In this document: piece after piece, positions 25,701-35,357 of the stretch | Numbering within the stretch: position 1 is the first letter of the stretch | Layout: every line of letters begins with the position of its first letter | Source of the DNA: Myxococcales bacterium | GTDB lineage: Bacteria; Myxococcota; Polyangia; Polyangiales; Polyangiaceae | Length of the DNA stretch: 44,257 nt | Direction of reading: 5' to 3' | Assembly: GCA_003151595.1 (NCBI GenBank) | Contig: PLXW01000056.1 | Coordinates: 13,766-58,022 of the forward strand | Translations under genes and position numbers: made by a program | The notes under the pieces: model-generated | Database searches by the model: none | What the model was told of the DNA's origin: nothing | The model's input: the letters and a program-made list of their open reading frames with translations, nothing else

Positions 25701-26912
25701 ATGCCCGTGCCCGGTCCTATCCAAGCGCCCATTCACCTCGGCGACTCGCACAACTTCGGTCGACGCGTCTCGCTCGGCGCCGATCGCATTCACAAGCCGC
25801 GCACGGTCTTGTGGGAGTGGATGGTGCTGTCCGCCGAGAGCCCGCTCCGGAAGTTCCTCGACGAGGCCGCGACGCGCGACGGTCTGGGGCGCGATGCGTT
25901 CGCGTTTCTCCCGGAGCTGAAGTTCTTCCCCTCGCGGACGCGCGACGCGGGCGACGTGGAGCGGATCGCGCTGAAGCCGCTCCCGCGCCAGTCGAAGGAG
26001 AGTGAGCGCGCGCTCGCGCGGATCGTGGGTCGCTCGCTGGCGCTCTTCAGCTGGCTCGGCGTCTCCGATCTGCACTGGGAGAACCTCGTGCTGGGCGTCG
26101 ATGCGCGCGGGCATGTGATCTTCGCGCCGCTCGACGTCGAGATGATCCTGGCCGACCTGTCGCTGCCGACGGAGACCAAGCTGATCCCGGATGCCGATCC
26201 GGAGTACGCCGCGATCTGTCGCCACGCCGCCGGCGTTCGCCGCGTCTTGCCGTACCTCGGTAAGCCGGTCGACGCGACGGACCTGGTGGCGATGGCGAGC
26301 GCGTACGCGAGCACGTTGATCTTCCTCGATCGCCACGCCGGCGCGATCGCCGATCTGTTCACGAGCCTGCCCGATCTGCGCGAGACCCCCATTCGCATCT
26401 GCCTCCGCGGCACCGGCGAGTACGTGCAGGCGCGCACCGAGCCGGTATGGCCGCCGCTGCTCGACGCCGAAGCGGAGCAGCTCGCGCGCGGCGACATTCC
26501 GTACTTCTTCCGGCTCTACGGCCGTCCGGGCATTCACTACTACGGCGACGAAGCGCTCACGCAGCGGAAGAGGATCCCACTCGAAGGCGACGTCCCCCAG
26601 CTCGATCCGATCCTTCCCCTCGCGCGCGGGCGGGGGCTGAAATCGCCGACGCGAACGAAGCTGCGCGAAGAGGGGCTCTTCACGCTGCTCGGTGCGTTCG
26701 ATCATTCCTCGTTTCGCGGGCCACACGCGGCCGACGATCTCGAGGTCACGTTCAACGCGCGCACGCTCGTCGTGAAGCTCCCGACGGGCGAAGAGCTGCA
26801 CTCGCGGCGCAACCTCCGCGCCTTCGTCGGCAGCGTGTACCTGCCATGCACGTGCGGCGAAGTTCGCTCGGTCTTCGTTCCGCCGGTCACGGTCTGCGAA
26901 GCCGCGCGCTGA
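25701..26912 (+). CDS. stand-alone LanM-dehydratase-like protein (DUF4135-type)
   Basis: 403 residues from ATG. It matches the dehydratase half of class II lanthipeptide synthetases: GDSHNFGRR (Asp15, His17), HKPR (Lys32), SDLHWENL (Asp123, His125, Asn128), PLDVEM (Asp145), RICLRGTGEY (Arg232, Thr238) and GDIPYF (264-269). As I recall them, the CylM counterparts are D252, H254, K274, D347, H349, N352, D364, R506 and T512; the order and most spacings agree. CylM-type enzymes phosphorylate Ser/Thr of a peptide and eliminate phosphate. Here the N-terminal capping region and the LanC cyclase domain are absent. A C-terminal CTCG pair is present. No precursor peptide is visible nearby. It may modify a protein or act only as a kinase. 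Confidence 0.85.
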   Translation: MPVPGPIQAPIHLGDSHNFGRRVSLGADRIHKPRTVLWEWMVLSAESPLRKFLDEAATRDGLGRDAFAFLPELKFFPSRTRDAGDVERIALKPLPRQSKESERALARIVGRSLALFSWLGVSDLHWENLVLGVDARGHVIFAPLDVEMILADLSLPTETKLIPDADPEYAAICRHAAGVRRVLPYLGKPVDATDLVAMASAYASTLIFLDRHAGAIADLFTSLPDLRETPIRICLRGTGEYVQARTEPVWPPLLDAEAEQLARGDIPYFFRLYGRPGIHYYGDEALTQRKRIPLEGDVPQLDPILPLARGRGLKSPTRTKLREEGLFTLLGAFDHSSFRGPHAADDLEVTFNARTLVVKLPTGEELHSRRNLRAFVGSVYLPCTCGEVRSVFVPPVTVCEAAR

Positions 26913-26957
26913 TTCCTCCGTGCAGGCCTCGGGCGGCCGTTCTAGTCTCGCGCCGCC

Positions 26958-27635
26958 GTGGAGACCCCGACCTGCGCCACTTGCCATCGCCCGACGGTGG
27001 CGTGCGTTTGTGATCGCATCGTCCTGTACGAGACGGAGCGTCGCGTTCTCATCCTGCAGCACCCGCAGGAGAAGGACGCGATCCTGGGCTCGGCGCAGAT
27101 CCTGGTCGCGAGCCTGCCGAAGGTGAAGCTCGTGGTGGGCCTGAGCTGGCGCGGCCTCGCGCACGCGCTCGGCGAAGAAGGGGTCGACCCTCGCCGCTGG
27201 GCGATCCTCTTTCCGGATCGCGAGTCGGAAGGGGACGAGGTCAGAGCGCGCGACGGCAGCACGATCGAGCCGTCCGAGCTCGAAGGGATCGTGGTCCTCG
27301 ACGGGACGTGGTCGAAGGCCAAGACGCTCTGGTGGCGCAACCCGTGGATGACCAAGTTGAAGCGCCTCACGCTCAAGCCGGCGCAGCCGTCGATCTACGG
27401 CAGCCTACGCGCCGAGCCGCGGCGCGAGTGCGTGTCGACGCTCGAGTCCGTCGCCGCCGCGCTCACGTTGTGCGGCGAGTCGCCCGAGATCGAGGCCGGG
27501 CTCTCGCGTGTCTTCCGGACGATGGTGCAGCGCGTGCGCGACGCTCGCATCATTCCGGCCGCCGCGCGACGGCAAGGGAAGAAGGGGCGCGCGCACAGAG
27601 CACCGCGCGCTCCGGTCACGCGCGAGCCGAAGTAG
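26958..27635 (+). CDS. DTW-domain protein (tRNA-uridine aminocarboxypropyltransferase family)
   Basis: 225 residues from GTG. The N-terminal zinc knuckle CATC-x6-CVCD is followed by the DTW core with VVLDGTWSKAK (the D-G-T-W variant), PSIYGSLRAEP and STLESVAAAL, all hallmarks of the TapT/DTWD family, which uses S-adenosylmethionine to make acp3U in tRNA. Length fits. The last about 30 residues are basic (RRQGKKGRAHRAPRA), suited to RNA binding. It lies 45 bases after the LanM-like gene on the same strand. Confidence 0.9.
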   Translation: METPTCATCHRPTVACVCDRIVLYETERRVLILQHPQEKDAILGSAQILVASLPKVKLVVGLSWRGLAHALGEEGVDPRRWAILFPDRESEGDEVRARDGSTIEPSELEGIVVLDGTWSKAKTLWWRNPWMTKLKRLTLKPAQPSIYGSLRAEPRRECVSTLESVAAALTLCGESPEIEAGLSRVFRTMVQRVRDARIIPAAARRQGKKGRAHRAPRAPVTREPK

Positions 27636-27652
27636 GCGCCCGAGGAAGAGTC

Positions 27653-28291
27653 ATGCGAAGCGCGAGCACCGACGATCGCCAGGCGCGTCTGCTCGCCGTC
27701 GCCGAGGCGCGCGCGACGCGCGAGCCGGCGCACGATTTTCTTCACGTGCTGCGGGTCGCGGCGAACGCGCGCCGGATCGCTACCGCGGAAGGGGCCCGCG
27801 TCGCGATCGCCGAGCCGGCGGCGGCGCTTCACGAGCTCTTCAACTACCCGAAGGGTCATCCGGATTCGCCGCGCTCGGGCGACGTGTGCGCGGAGCACGC
27901 GCGCGTCGTGCTTCGCGCCGAAGGGGTCTCTGACGAGGACGCCGAAGCGATCGCGACGTGCATTCGCGAGCACCCCTTCTCACGCGGCATCGTCGGCACC
28001 ACGATCGAGAGCCGAGTCCTTCAAGACGCCGACCGGCTCGACGCGATCGGCGCCATCGGCATCGCGCGATGCATGGCGACGTGCGCCGAGATGAAGCGCC
28101 CGTTCTATTCGCCTATCGATCCGTTCTGCACCGAGCGCGCGCTCGACGACAAGGCGTGGGGGATCGATCACTTCTACAAGAAGCTCCTGCGCATCCCAGA
28201 CACGCTGCACACCGCCACCGCCCGCGCGATGGCGAGCGAGCGCGTCGCGGCGATGACGCAGTTCCTGGCGCAGCTCGCGCGCGAGATCTGA
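27653..28291 (+). CDS. HD-superfamily hydrolase with His-Glu in place of His-Asp
   Basis: 212 residues from ATG with GAGGAAGAG upstream. HDFLHVLRV (His31) gives the first metal ligand. The usual HD doublet reads LHELFN (His60-Glu61), and the later Asp lies in VLQDADRLDAIG, as in YedJ-like phosphohydrolases. The Glu may still bind metal, but the change is unusual for the family. It probably cleaves a nucleotide or phosphoester; the substrate is unknown. It starts 17 bases after the DTW gene and converges on the UbiB-like gene 6 bases beyond its stop. Confidence 0.88.
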   Translation: MRSASTDDRQARLLAVAEARATREPAHDFLHVLRVAANARRIATAEGARVAIAEPAAALHELFNYPKGHPDSPRSGDVCAEHARVVLRAEGVSDEDAEAIATCIREHPFSRGIVGTTIESRVLQDADRLDAIGAIGIARCMATCAEMKRPFYSPIDPFCTERALDDKAWGIDHFYKKLLRIPDTLHTATARAMASERVAAMTQFLAQLAREI

Positions 28292-28297
28292 GCGCGC

Positions 28298-29662
28298 TCA
28301 CGACGTCGAGCGTGCCGAGAGCTCCGCAGCTTTCTTCGCGAGCAATGGGCCCAAGAACGCCGCGGTGTCCTCGAACAAGTTCGCGTGCGGGTTGAGCTGC
28401 TTGCCGATCCCCTCCGCGGTCACCATCGCCACCATCACGAGCGCCATGTCCGCGAGCGGGCGCGCGCGGTAGCGGCGACCGAGCGCGAGAATTTCGTTGA
28501 TCAGCTCCCCGAGCTCGAGCTCCGCGACGTTCTGCGCCCGGAAGAGCGCGAGCATGCGATCGAGATCCTTCTCGAGCGCGGCCCAGTCGAGCTCCCCGCT
28601 GTACGCGTGGAAGCGGCGGATGTGCGCGACGAAATCGCTCGTCGCGCCCATGGCGAGGCAGCGCGTGAAATCGATGTATTGCTCATAGATCTCCCCGGAC
28701 AAGTGCTTCACGAGCCCGACGTCGAAGATGGCGATGTCGCCCTCGTCGGTGAGCAGCATGTTGCCCGGGTGCAAGTCCGCGTGCACGAAGCCGTCCTCGA
28801 AACACATCTTGAGGAAGACGAATTGCAGGCGCTTCGCGAGCGCGACATGATCGCCCGGCGGGAGCGCGTCGAGCTTCGTGCCTTTGAGCAGCTCCATCGT
28901 CATCACGCGCGTCGCCGACAGCTCGGGGAGGACCTCCGGGAAGCGCACCCCCTCGACGCCCGCGAACGACGCGCGGAAGCGGACGTAGTTGGCGGCTTCG
29001 AGCCGCAGGTCGGTCTGCTCGAGGATGCCGGCGAACAGGTGCTCGAGGTGGCCCACGGGATCGGAGAGGCGAATGGTCGGACTGAGCGCGAGGAGGCGCG
29101 CGAAGAATCCGAGGATGGCGCCGTCACGTTCGACACGCGCGTGCACGTCCGGCCGAAGCACCTTCACCGCGACCTCGCGCCCGGTGAGCAAGCGCGCGCG
29201 ATGCACCTGCGCGACGCTCGCGGCCGCGAGGGGAATGTCGTCGAGCTCCGCGAAGCGCTCTCCGACGGGGGCGCCGAGATCCTCTTCGAGGATCCGGCGG
29301 ACCTTGGCGATCGGGAACGCGGGTACGCGGTCCTGCAGCGCGCGAAGCTCGTCGATCGTCTCGGGCTCCAGGAGATCGGGCCGCGTGCTCATCACCTGTC
29401 CGAGCTTCACGAACGTCGCGCCGAGCGAGGTCATCGCTCGGCGCAAGACGCGCCCCCTGAGTCGCGCCACGGCGGCGCGCCGCTTCTCCGGGTCGCCGGC
29501 GAACGCGGCGGAGAGGCGCCCGATGGCATAGGCGAGCGCGAACCACGTGATGACCAGCGCCATCACGAGGAATCGAGCGGTGTAGAGAACTGGCTTCAAG
29601 GGGACGCGAGGCGAAGCATGGCCCGGCGGTGCAAGCGTGAGTTCCGACGAGCCGGAGTGCAT
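28298..29662 (-). CDS. ABC1/UbiB-family atypical kinase
   Basis: 454 residues from ATG at 29662; a TTG at 29689 would add nine residues and is less likely. A membrane helix near the N-terminus (LYTARFLVMALVITWFALAY) precedes the ABC1 domain: KLGQVMSTRPDLL (family KxGQ motif), AAASVAQVHRA (Ala-rich loop), VAVKVLRP, FVHADLHPGNML (catalytic Asp and Asn) and IFDVGLV in the DFG position. These proteins support ubiquinone or lipid metabolism through ATPase/kinase activity at the membrane. No other quinone gene is nearby, so the role remains general. Confidence 0.92.
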   Translation of the reverse strand: MHSGSSELTLAPPGHASPRVPLKPVLYTARFLVMALVITWFALAYAIGRLSAAFAGDPEKRRAAVARLRGRVLRRAMTSLGATFVKLGQVMSTRPDLLEPETIDELRALQDRVPAFPIAKVRRILEEDLGAPVGERFAELDDIPLAAASVAQVHRARLLTGREVAVKVLRPDVHARVERDGAILGFFARLLALSPTIRLSDPVGHLEHLFAGILEQTDLRLEAANYVRFRASFAGVEGVRFPEVLPELSATRVMTMELLKGTKLDALPPGDHVALAKRLQFVFLKMCFEDGFVHADLHPGNMLLTDEGDIAIFDVGLVKHLSGEIYEQYIDFTRCLAMGATSDFVAHIRRFHAYSGELDWAALEKDLDRMLALFRAQNVAELELGELINEILALGRRYRARPLADMALVMVAMVTAEGIGKQLNPHANLFEDTAAFLGPLLAKKAAELSARSTS

Positions 29663-29767
29663 GCGACCGCAACAGGTCTGCCGCCGCAAAGCTTCCCACG
29701 ATTCGAGAGGTGTCGGTGAGGCGTCGCTCGTCGATCGCGACCTGAAGAGGTCGCGACGTTCGGCGAC

Positions 29768-31198
29768 CTACTCGTCGTGCAGGATCGGCGCTCGCACCTT
29801 CATGAACGCGTTGATCGCGCGGCGCTGCTCGCCTTGGACCGGTCGAAGCGCGAGTCCGATTCCCGGCGGCGCTTCGATCGACGGCGAGAACTCGAGGACC
29901 CACTGGACCACGCCGCTGACGATGAACGGCTCGTCGAGCACAGGGACCGACAGGCGAACGACGAGGGTCGTGCCGACCGGCTTCACGACGAACGTCGCGA
30001 TGAAGAGGCCCAGGATCGTGCCCGAGACGTCCGTGTAGAAGTTCGACTCGCACGTGAGTGAGAGATCGAGCTCGAGGTCGGGCAGGTCCGCGTCGACGTC
30101 CGTGTCGGCGTCGACCGACGGCGCCGCGCTGACGGCGGGGGGCGCGGGAGCTGCGGCGAAGTCGAGCGAGACGACTTCGAGCGGGGCGACCTGAGGGTTG
30201 CGCGGCGGCGGAGGAATGGCTTCGAGCGCGCTGGCGAGCGCTTGCTCTCGCTCTGCCGAGACATCGACGAGCGACGCTTCGGGTGGAATCGAGACGCGCG
30301 GGGGGATCACCGACGGGGGCCTCACCGAGGTGGTCGTGGTCGTGCCGCTGGCCTCGATGCGTCGCACCGACTCGCGCTTCAGCCGCCGCCGCACGCGCGC
30401 GACGGACGCCAGCGAGGGGAAGTGCGTCTCGGGCCTCTGGTCGTGGAAGAGGAAGCGTCCGGCGCGGCAGACCTCTTCATAGAGCGGCACGAGCATCGCG
30501 AGCGCGCGCAGCACGTACGCACGCCACTCGCGCTCGTCTTCGGTCTGCGGGCCGATGAGCGCGTCCTCGATGCGCTGCGCCGTGATGCGCGCGTCGCGCT
30601 CCAGGTCGGGCGAGTAGGCGGTGGCGGCTTCGGACGCGAGCGTCTCGGCGTGATCGCGGCAGAGACCCGCGAGCATGCGCAGGTCGTAGACCGTGTCGGC
30701 CGCGCCGTCGCCGAGTCGCACCGTCACGAGCTGGCCGCTGACGTCGTCGATGTCACCGAGGAATCGCTCGGCCGTTCGGATCAAGCGATCGCGAAGGGCG
30801 CCCGCTTCGGCGAGGAGCTCGGGCGGCACGTCGGTGGTCCGCTCGCCGAGATCCGGTCCGAGCTTCTGCAGGATGCGAAGCACGAGGCGCGCGGCGACGG
30901 GGAGATCTTCGAGCGCGTTCGCATCGAGGAACTCGGCGGCGGCGAACTTTGCGAAGCGCTTCTCCACCGCCGGGTCGGCGACGAAGTTCGCCACCATCAA
31001 CGCGGACACCGCGGCCGTACGCGGGTCGACGCCCGGCGGACGGAGTGCTGCGTCGGCCATCGGCGCGAGCCTGGCCTTGAGCCGCTTGCGCGCATCCTCC
31101 TCGCGGCCGATGTTCGGGACGCTCGGCTTCGAGCTGGCTCCGGGGACGGCCGGCAGCCGATCGAAGAGCGGCTTCGGGGGCTGAGTCACGAGGGTCAT
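29768..31198 (-). CDS. PilZ-like domain protein with long helical N-terminus
   Basis: 476 residues. The N-terminal two thirds are helical (EKRFAKFAAAEFLDANALED, VLRALAMLVPLYEEVCRAGR), then a Pro-rich linker (about 285-360), and a C-terminal beta-barrel: ESNFYTDVSGTILGLFIATF, VGTTLVVRLSVPVLDEPFIV, SGVVQWVLEF, PGIGLALRPVQGEQRRAINA. This order fits the myxobacterial PilZ-like (TIGR02266-type) domain. The RxxxR and DxSxxG c-di-GMP motifs are not both present: a DVSG is seen, but no clear RxxxR comes before it, so ligand binding is doubtful. It starts just after a minus gene and may be in the same operon as the UbiB gene. Confidence 0.8.
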   Translation of the reverse strand: MTLVTQPPKPLFDRLPAVPGASSKPSVPNIGREEDARKRLKARLAPMADAALRPPGVDPRTAAVSALMVANFVADPAVEKRFAKFAAAEFLDANALEDLPVAARLVLRILQKLGPDLGERTTDVPPELLAEAGALRDRLIRTAERFLGDIDDVSGQLVTVRLGDGAADTVYDLRMLAGLCRDHAETLASEAATAYSPDLERDARITAQRIEDALIGPQTEDEREWRAYVLRALAMLVPLYEEVCRAGRFLFHDQRPETHFPSLASVARVRRRLKRESVRRIEASGTTTTTSVRPPSVIPPRVSIPPEASLVDVSAEREQALASALEAIPPPPRNPQVAPLEVVSLDFAAAPAPPAVSAAPSVDADTDVDADLPDLELDLSLTCESNFYTDVSGTILGLFIATFVVKPVGTTLVVRLSVPVLDEPFIVSGVVQWVLEFSPSIEAPPGIGLALRPVQGEQRRAINAFMKVRAPILHDE

Positions 31199-31252
31199 TC
31201 TGTCCGGACGCGAGCGGCGCGTCTATGTGCGTGCTCGGCGTACGGGATCGGA

Positions 31253-31981
<729 letters not shown>

Positions 31982-32158
31982 GGGGGCTTTCTTCGGGGCA
32001 TCTTCCTCCGCGAGACGGGGGCCCGCAACCCTTTGCCGGGCCGCAACGTCCCGCCGCTCCCGCCCCACGCCGCGACCTTCGTTCCCAACGCCCCCCGCGC
32101 GAGCCCGTTTTCGCGGCCCGCTTCGGCGCGGTGCACATCGTGCTTGAGAGGCAGGTCG
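31982..32158. other. divergent intergenic region
   Basis: About 177 bases between the PEGA gene and the plus lipoprotein. It is C-rich with short GC repeats. No promoter is certain, and if the PEGA gene starts further upstream, part of this stretch is coding. Confidence 0.3.
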
Positions 32159-32881
32159 ATGCCCCTCCTCGAACGACTCCCCCTCGCCCTCGTCGCGTTC
32201 GTCGCCTGCAGCCCCTTTCGCCCCCCCTTCACCCAGCCGGAAGGGGCCGGCGTGCAGACGGACGCTCACCAAGCGACGCTCGTCTTTCTCTGGCCCCCGA
32301 CGAGCTGCGATCCCGCAGGGCATCTCACGCTCGCCACGGCGGACGGACAGTTCCTCGGCAACATCTCCCGAGGCTCTCGACTCTCCGTCCTCGTCCCTGC
32401 CGGTGAGCGGACCGTCGTCGCGTGGAACGACGTCATGGAAGCCGTGACCAACGGCGCGGTGAGCCTCGCGACCACCCCCGCCTTGCACGTCGACCTCCGT
32501 GAAGGGCGCACCTACTACGCGCGCATCGCGTTCGGCGAATGGACCGAAGAGGGGCCGCCGATCCGAGGGCGCCTCGAAGGGACGCTCGTCGTGAGGCGAA
32601 ACCAGTACTACTCGCGGCGGTGGTGCGTGGCGGTCCCCGAGGGGACGACGAGCTCCATCCTCGCCGTTTCGCCGGCGCTGGCCGGCTGGGACGATCTTCC
32701 CGAGTGGATGAACGAGCTGGAAGAGATGGTCCCCGATAGCGTCGCCGGGCAAACATGGCTCGATCGCCACCGCGCGCTGCTCGAAGCCCATAGCGCCATC
32801 GGGCACGATCACTTCGTGGGTCTCCGCCCGGAAGCCAAGCGCCTCGCGACGCTCGAACCTGCCGACGGAGAGCCGCAGTGA
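32159..32881 (+). CDS. lipoprotein of unknown function
   Basis: 240 residues from ATG with GAGAGG upstream. The signal ends in the lipobox VAFVAC. The mature part is beta-rich (TLVFLWPPTSCDPAGHLTLA, QFLGNISRGSRLSVLVPAGE) and followed by helical segments (WDDLPEWMNELEEMVPD). It resembles a DUF2846-like surface protein by the ATVYFxRP-like strand and the later cytosolic-type helices, but I am not sure. The plus frame is open far upstream, but that part is the antisense of the PilZ and PEGA genes. Confidence 0.8.
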   Translation: MPLLERLPLALVAFVACSPFRPPFTQPEGAGVQTDAHQATLVFLWPPTSCDPAGHLTLATADGQFLGNISRGSRLSVLVPAGERTVVAWNDVMEAVTNGAVSLATTPALHVDLREGRTYYARIAFGEWTEEGPPIRGRLEGTLVVRRNQYYSRRWCVAVPEGTTSSILAVSPALAGWDDLPEWMNELEEMVPDSVAGQTWLDRHRALLEAHSAIGHDHFVGLRPEAKRLATLEPADGEPQ

Positions 32882-32960
32882 AGGGGCCTCCACGCGGCGA
32901 TGCATTTGGCTGACGGTGGATAGAGAGCGGCGGTCGCGCCTGCGCGTATCATGAGCGCGG

Positions 32961-33470
32961 ATGGCGCTCCGCTTCGACCCGATCATCGAGATGCCGACCA
33001 TGACGTCGGCCGTCTGGCGTCGCTTCGGCGTTCATCTCTTCCAAGGCGCGCTGTCGGTCGCGGATATGGATCAGTTGGACGCCTCCGGCGCGGCCTGGCG
33101 CAAGACCATGGTCGGCAAGATGGTCGAGCTCGTGATCATTTTCCCGAGCGAAGCGCGCATGACGAGCGCAGAGCGGGCGCGCATGGCGAAGATCGTGAAG
33201 CGGTGGGAGCACACGCGCGACGCGTCGGCGACGGTGATCCTGGCCGAAGGGATCGTGGGGTCGCTCCACCGGAGCGTGCTCACGGGCCTTCAGATGATCG
33301 TGCCGTCACCGCACCCGATGAAAGTGTTCGGCGCCATCCCCGACGCCGTGCGGTGGCTGGCGCCGTACGTCGAAGCGCTCTGCGGAGCCGAAGCCACGCC
33401 CGCCGCGCTCATCGCCGGCGTCGATGACCTGCGCGCGCGCTTCGCCGAGCGCCTGCCGCCACGACGGTGA
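32961..33470 (+). CDS. small cytoplasmic protein, unknown
   Basis: 169 residues from ATG; no signal or membrane helix. Alpha/beta pattern: WRRFGVHLFQGALSVADMDQ, KMVELVIIFPSEARMTSAER, WEHTRDASATVILAEG and FGAIPDAVRWLAPYVEAL. The layout recalls STAS-like or SpoIIAA-like domains common in myxobacteria, where a residue in the loop may be phosphorylated. That is only a fold impression. Convergent with the lipoprotein gene ending at 33484. Confidence 0.75.
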   Translation: MALRFDPIIEMPTMTSAVWRRFGVHLFQGALSVADMDQLDASGAAWRKTMVGKMVELVIIFPSEARMTSAERARMAKIVKRWEHTRDASATVILAEGIVGSLHRSVLTGLQMIVPSPHPMKVFGAIPDAVRWLAPYVEALCGAEATPAALIAGVDDLRARFAERLPPRR

Positions 33471-33483
33471 GCGCCGGTAACGA

Positions 33484-34584
33484 TCACGGAGGGGGCTGCG
33501 CGAAGCGGTTCTCTCGAAACGGATCCGCCGATTCGCGCAAGCGAAGATCCGATTCGACCGCCGCGTAGGGCTGGGGGATCGCGATGCCGAGCGCGAGGAG
33601 TCCGGCGCGATCGTTGTAACGGATCGAGACCACCTGGCTCGGGTGGCTCGCGTTGGCGCGCGCGAACTCGGTCGTCTCGACGCGCGACGCGCGCGCTTCG
33701 CCGAACTCGGTCCCCAGGCCTCGGCGCTTCGTCGCCGTCTCGTTCGCCGCATCCGCTCCCGCAGTGCTCGGAGCCGCTTGCGCCGACCCGCTCGCGCCGC
33801 CGCCCGCGCCGCCGCCGCTCGGCGACGACGAGCTGCTCGCGAGGTCGTCCATCTTGGGCGCGGGTCGCGACGGGGTCGCTCGCGCGTGAGGAGACGGTTC
33901 GTAGTACGGCGGCGGCGACGGCGGCTGCCACACCGTGACCGGCGCTCGCTCCGGAAAGAACGCGACGCCGATCACGCCGACGTCGCGCGCTTGCCCGAGC
34001 CGCCCGGCGTACGAGTCGGCGACCGACGAGAAACGGAACGTCGCCACGTCGTCGAGTGACGTGCGGAACCCGTCGATCGTCGCGTCTCCATACGCCGGTA
34101 GGATGTAGCCGCGCTTGGCGGCGTAGTTGGCGGGTTGACCATCCATGGCGTCGAGCCCGTCGACCGACAGCACGACCTCCACGCGGCGCGCCGTCGGATT
34201 CGCGATCACGATCGAGTAACGCGATCCGATCGTCCCCATGACGTACGTGCGCCCGCCGTTGGCGAACCTGGGGAGATCATGGTGCGCCTCGTCGACGACG
34301 CGCACCTTGTACGGTCCGGCGGGTTGAGGCACGTAGACCGGCCGCGACACCACGGGCGGCCGCGGCGGACGCGCGACCTCGGGCGCCCCGTCGGCGCTCA
34401 CGTCGGGCGCGACAGCCGGCGCTTCCGGCGCGGCCTCGCTTTTCGCCTCGGGCGCAGACTTGGTCTCGGGCGCCGAGTCGGCGCAGGCGCGCGACGCCGG
34501 CCCCGCGTTGCTGGACGGAGTGCACGCGACACCGAGCAGAACGAGCGTCGCCAGCGCAGAGACGAGAGGTCCGGAGGGGCTCAT
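33484..34584 (-). CDS. lipoprotein with Pro/Ala linkers, unknown function
   Basis: 366 residues from ATG at 34584. Signal VSALATLVLLGVAC with lipobox; then a Glu/Ala/Pro-rich linker (about 35-85), a beta domain (YKVRVVDEAHHDLPRFANGG, YVMGTIGSRYSIVIANPTAR, VEVVLSVDGLDAMDGQPANY, GVIGVAFFPERAPVTVW), a Ser/Gly-rich linker, and a final domain with RGLGTEFGEARASRVETTEF and VSIRYNDRAGLLALGIAIP. The domain order fits a surface-exposed myxobacterial protein, but no named family is recognised. Confidence 0.82.
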   Translation of the reverse strand: MSPSGPLVSALATLVLLGVACTPSSNAGPASRACADSAPETKSAPEAKSEAAPEAPAVAPDVSADGAPEVARPPRPPVVSRPVYVPQPAGPYKVRVVDEAHHDLPRFANGGRTYVMGTIGSRYSIVIANPTARRVEVVLSVDGLDAMDGQPANYAAKRGYILPAYGDATIDGFRTSLDDVATFRFSSVADSYAGRLGQARDVGVIGVAFFPERAPVTVWQPPSPPPYYEPSPHARATPSRPAPKMDDLASSSSSPSGGGAGGGASGSAQAAPSTAGADAANETATKRRGLGTEFGEARASRVETTEFARANASHPSQVVSIRYNDRAGLLALGIAIPQPYAAVESDLRLRESADPFRENRFAQPPP

Positions 34585-34755
34585 GACTCGATGTACGGGC
34601 CATGCTCGCGTTCGATCTACGAGGGGGCCGCAGCGGAGACCGAGAGGTGGGTGCCACACTGCGCCACACCGCGATTCGCGCGTCGCATCGCGGAGTCACA
34701 AAGCGTGAAATCCCCGCGGATCAGGCCCGGTATTCGTCTTGCTCCATCCGTCCTC

Positions 34756-35340
34756 ATGCGTATTCCTTCAATCGTCTCCCTTCTCTTCGCCGTCTCTCTC
34801 GCCGCCTGCGGCTCCGCGACGTCACCTCCGGACGACGTCTCGTCCTTCCGACTCGTCAAGGATGGGACCCCCCTCTCCTTCGACAAGTTCGACGTCACCG
34901 CTAGCCACGGCACCGGCGGCGCCGCTCAACTCACCTTCACCGCTTCGTCCGGATGCGGAGCGGCGATCGACGGCTGCACTGCATTCACGCTGACGCTCGA
35001 TCTCGACACGAACGCGATCACCGCGAGCGCGCCCGCCGCGATCGACGGAACGACGACGTACACGCTCGATCCCACGCACGGCCTCTACCCCTCCACGTTC
35101 GCGCGTGCGACCGGCGGCTCACCCGCGGTGCAGAACGTCGGCTTGATGGAGAACTGTTCCCCCTGCAGCGCGAACGGCACGTACAGCCAGACCTTCACGG
35201 GCGATCTCTCGGTCTCCTCGATCTCGTCGTCGCGCGTCGCGGGCAACTTGCACATGGGCCTGACGGGCAAGATCCCGAACGACTGGGACACCAGCTCGAC
35301 GGTCACCGTCGATGCGACGTTCGACGTCGAGGTGAAGTAG
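34756..35340 (+). CDS. small lipoprotein, unknown function
   Basis: 194 residues from ATG. The signal ends in the lipobox LAAC, and a beta domain follows (DVSSFRLVKDGTPLSFDKFD, AAQLTFTASSGCGAAIDGCT, AFTLTLDLDTNAITA). Four cysteines in the mature chain (GCGAAIDGC, ENCSPC) suggest two disulfides. The LysR gene begins 17 bases after its stop, so they may be co-transcribed, although the functions look unrelated. Confidence 0.82.
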   Translation: MRIPSIVSLLFAVSLAACGSATSPPDDVSSFRLVKDGTPLSFDKFDVTASHGTGGAAQLTFTASSGCGAAIDGCTAFTLTLDLDTNAITASAPAAIDGTTTYTLDPTHGLYPSTFARATGGSPAVQNVGLMENCSPCSANGTYSQTFTGDLSVSSISSSRVAGNLHMGLTGKIPNDWDTSSTVTVDATFDVEVK

Positions 35341-35357
35341 AACGATTCGCGAGGCAG

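Noticed and set aside
25701..26912. Ordinary protein kinase or aminoglycoside phosphotransferase
   Set aside because: DLHWEN could suggest one, but the GDSH start, KPR, RxxxRGT and GDIPYF together fit the LanM dehydratase much better.
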